Shown: in pieces, positions 63,121 through 64,000 of the stretch | Layout of the letters: each line of letters starts with the position of its first letter | Position numbering within the stretch: the stretch's first letter is position 1 | From: RPQJ01 sp963846885 | GTDB lineage: Bacteria > Pseudomonadota > Gammaproteobacteria > Steroidobacterales > Steroidobacteraceae | DNA length: 64,000 nt | Reading direction: 5' to 3' | NCBI GenBank assembly: GCA_963846885.1 | Contig: CAWJXS010000011.1 | Span: forward strand, 1-64,000 | Made by a program: the position numbers and the translations under genes | The notes under the pieces: model-generated | Databases searched by the model: none | Seen by the model: the letters and a program-made list of their open reading frames with translations, nothing else | What the model was told of the DNA's origin: nothing

Positions 63121-63504
63121 ATGCGCACGCGCGACTGCATGCCGGCCGAACTGCGGGCGGCGCTGACCGACGTCTTCGGCGACTCCGTCGACGACGTCGA
63201 GCTGCGCGAGCACTCGTGGTTCGCGAAGCTGCACGGCCACGCCACCGCAACCACGCGTCGCAACACCATCTACCTGCGCGGATCGGCCGCAGACTTCTTC
63301 GCCCATCCAGAGCTGATGCTGCACGAATACTTCCACGTCCTGCGGCAGTGGAACCGCGGCCGCATGAACGTGCTCGACTACCTGCTCGAGTGGCGCCGCC
63401 GCGGCTACTGGAACAACCGGTACGAGCGCCAGGCCCGCCGCTTTACCCGGCTGCGGCTCGCTGCCTTCCACGCTGCGCTGGCCCGCCCGGGCCAGGCGGC
63501 GTAG
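63121..63504 (+). CDS. Small zincin-like protein with HExxH motif
   Basis: 127 residues; ATG 63121 lies one base after the WS/DGAT stop. The core (RNTIYLRGSAADFFAHPELM LHEYFHVLRQW) carries the metalloprotease motif HEYFH and resembles DUF4157-type domains, followed by a Trp/Arg-rich helix (VLDYLLEWRRRGYWNNRYER QARRF) whose Glu could be the third metal ligand. No signal peptide. Function unknown; its tight link with the acyltransferase suggests co-expression. Confidence 0.7.
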   Translation: MRTRDCMPAELRAALTDVFGDSVDDVELREHSWFAKLHGHATATTRRNTIYLRGSAADFFAHPELMLHEYFHVLRQWNRGRMNVLDYLLEWRRRGYWNNRYERQARRFTRLRLAAFHAALARPGQAA

Positions 63505-63525
63505 GGCCAGTGACAGAGCAGTGAC

Positions 63526-64000
63526 ATGACGCGCGCCGCCGAATTCTTCGACGTGATCGTGGTCGGTGGCGGCCATGCCGGCACCGAAGCCGCGCTCGCC
63601 TCGGCGCGACGCGGTGCGCGCACGTTGCTCGTCACGCAGAGCATCGAAGCGCTGGGCCAGATGAGCTGCAACCCGGCCATCGGCGGCATCGGCAAGGGTC
63701 ACCTGGTGCGCGAGATCGACGCGCTCGGCGGCGCCATGGCTCGTGCCATCGACCAGCGCAGGCATCCAGTTCCGCACGCTCAATGCGAGCAAAGGTCCGG
63801 CGGTGCGCGCCACCCGCGCGCAGGCCGATCGCACGCTCTATCGCAGGGCGATCCGCGCGATCGTCGAGAACCAGCCGAACCTGTCGCTGTTCCAGGCCGA
63901 GGTGGCCGACTTGGCGCTAGAGCACGGCCGCGTGGCAGGCGTCGTCACTGCGGTCGGCCTCGAGTTCGCGGCGCGTGCCGTCGTGCTCACCGTGGGCACG
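63526..64000 (+). CDS. mnmG: tRNA modification enzyme MnmG (GidA), 5' part; one frameshift
   Basis: Only the first 158 or so residues lie in the window. ATG 63526 begins the FAD-binding domain: FDVIVVGGGHAGTEAALASA, SIEALGQMSCNPAIGGIGKGH. A single extra C at 63757 breaks the frame after AMARAIDQ; the expected sequence (AGIQFRTLNASKGPAVRATRAQADRTLYRRA) then continues in the new frame to the end. A frame break in this highly conserved gene is best read as a sequencing indel. Partner of MnmE. Confidence 0.96.
   Translation, partial: MTRAAEFFDVIVVGGGHAGTEAALASARRGARTLLVTQSIEALGQMSCNPAIGGIGKGHLVREIDALGGAMARAIDQRRHPVPHAQCEQRSGGARHPRAGRSHALSQGDPRDRREPAEPVAVPGRGGRLGARARPRGRRRHCGRPRVRGACRRAHRGH

Overview
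The window is high-GC DNA from a Gram-negative bacterium. The core genes (dnaA, dnaN, recF, gyrB reading left; rpmH, rnpA, yidD, yidC, mnmE, mnmG reading right) are in the order usual for the gammaproteobacterial chromosome origin. A lineage near Steroidobacterales, Nevskiales or Xanthomonadales is plausible, but the sequence alone does not settle it. No rRNA, tRNA, CRISPR array, transposase or prophage was recognised.

Layout. (1) 1-18.3 kb is a beta-1,3-glucan (laminarin-type) utilisation locus. A leftward operon encodes a GH17 lipoprotein, an outer-membrane porin and a GH81 enzyme. A LacI-family regulator is divergent from it. A rightward operon encodes GH1, GH16, a sugar transporter fused to GH17, and a further GH17. 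A glucan-binding lipoprotein has its own promoter, and a GH30 follows on the minus strand. Three promoters share one architecture, with a GAAAGCGCTTTC-type operator just downstream of the -10. (2) 18.35-41.84 kb is one leftward gene train: DUF3467 - giant LEPR-XLL/RTX protein (about 5,200 codons) - DUF3467 - GAF/HlyD - PqqD/M50/HlyD - SecA-like ATPase - HlyD adaptor. No ABC transporter or TolC-like gene lies in it. This is the most interesting content: a candidate dedicated export system for a giant calcium-binding surface protein. (3) 42.1-49.3 kb holds accessory genes: a lipoprotein, two serine hydrolases of the beta-lactamase fold, a nitronate monooxygenase-like flavoprotein, and small hypotheticals. 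(4) 49.3-58.5 kb is the chromosome origin region, with five parS-like sites around recF/dnaN and DnaA boxes beside dnaA. (5) 58.5-64 kb has palindromic repeats, an Xre/RES toxin-antitoxin pair, mnmE, a WS/DGAT acyltransferase, a small HExxH protein and the start of mnmG.

Sequence quality matters here. Single-base frameshifts interrupt even gyrB and mnmG, and dozens interrupt the 18.3-39.2 kb block while conserved protein sequence continues in another frame after each one. I therefore read most of these as assembly or sequencing indels rather than gene decay, and I annotate through them, giving whole-gene coordinates.
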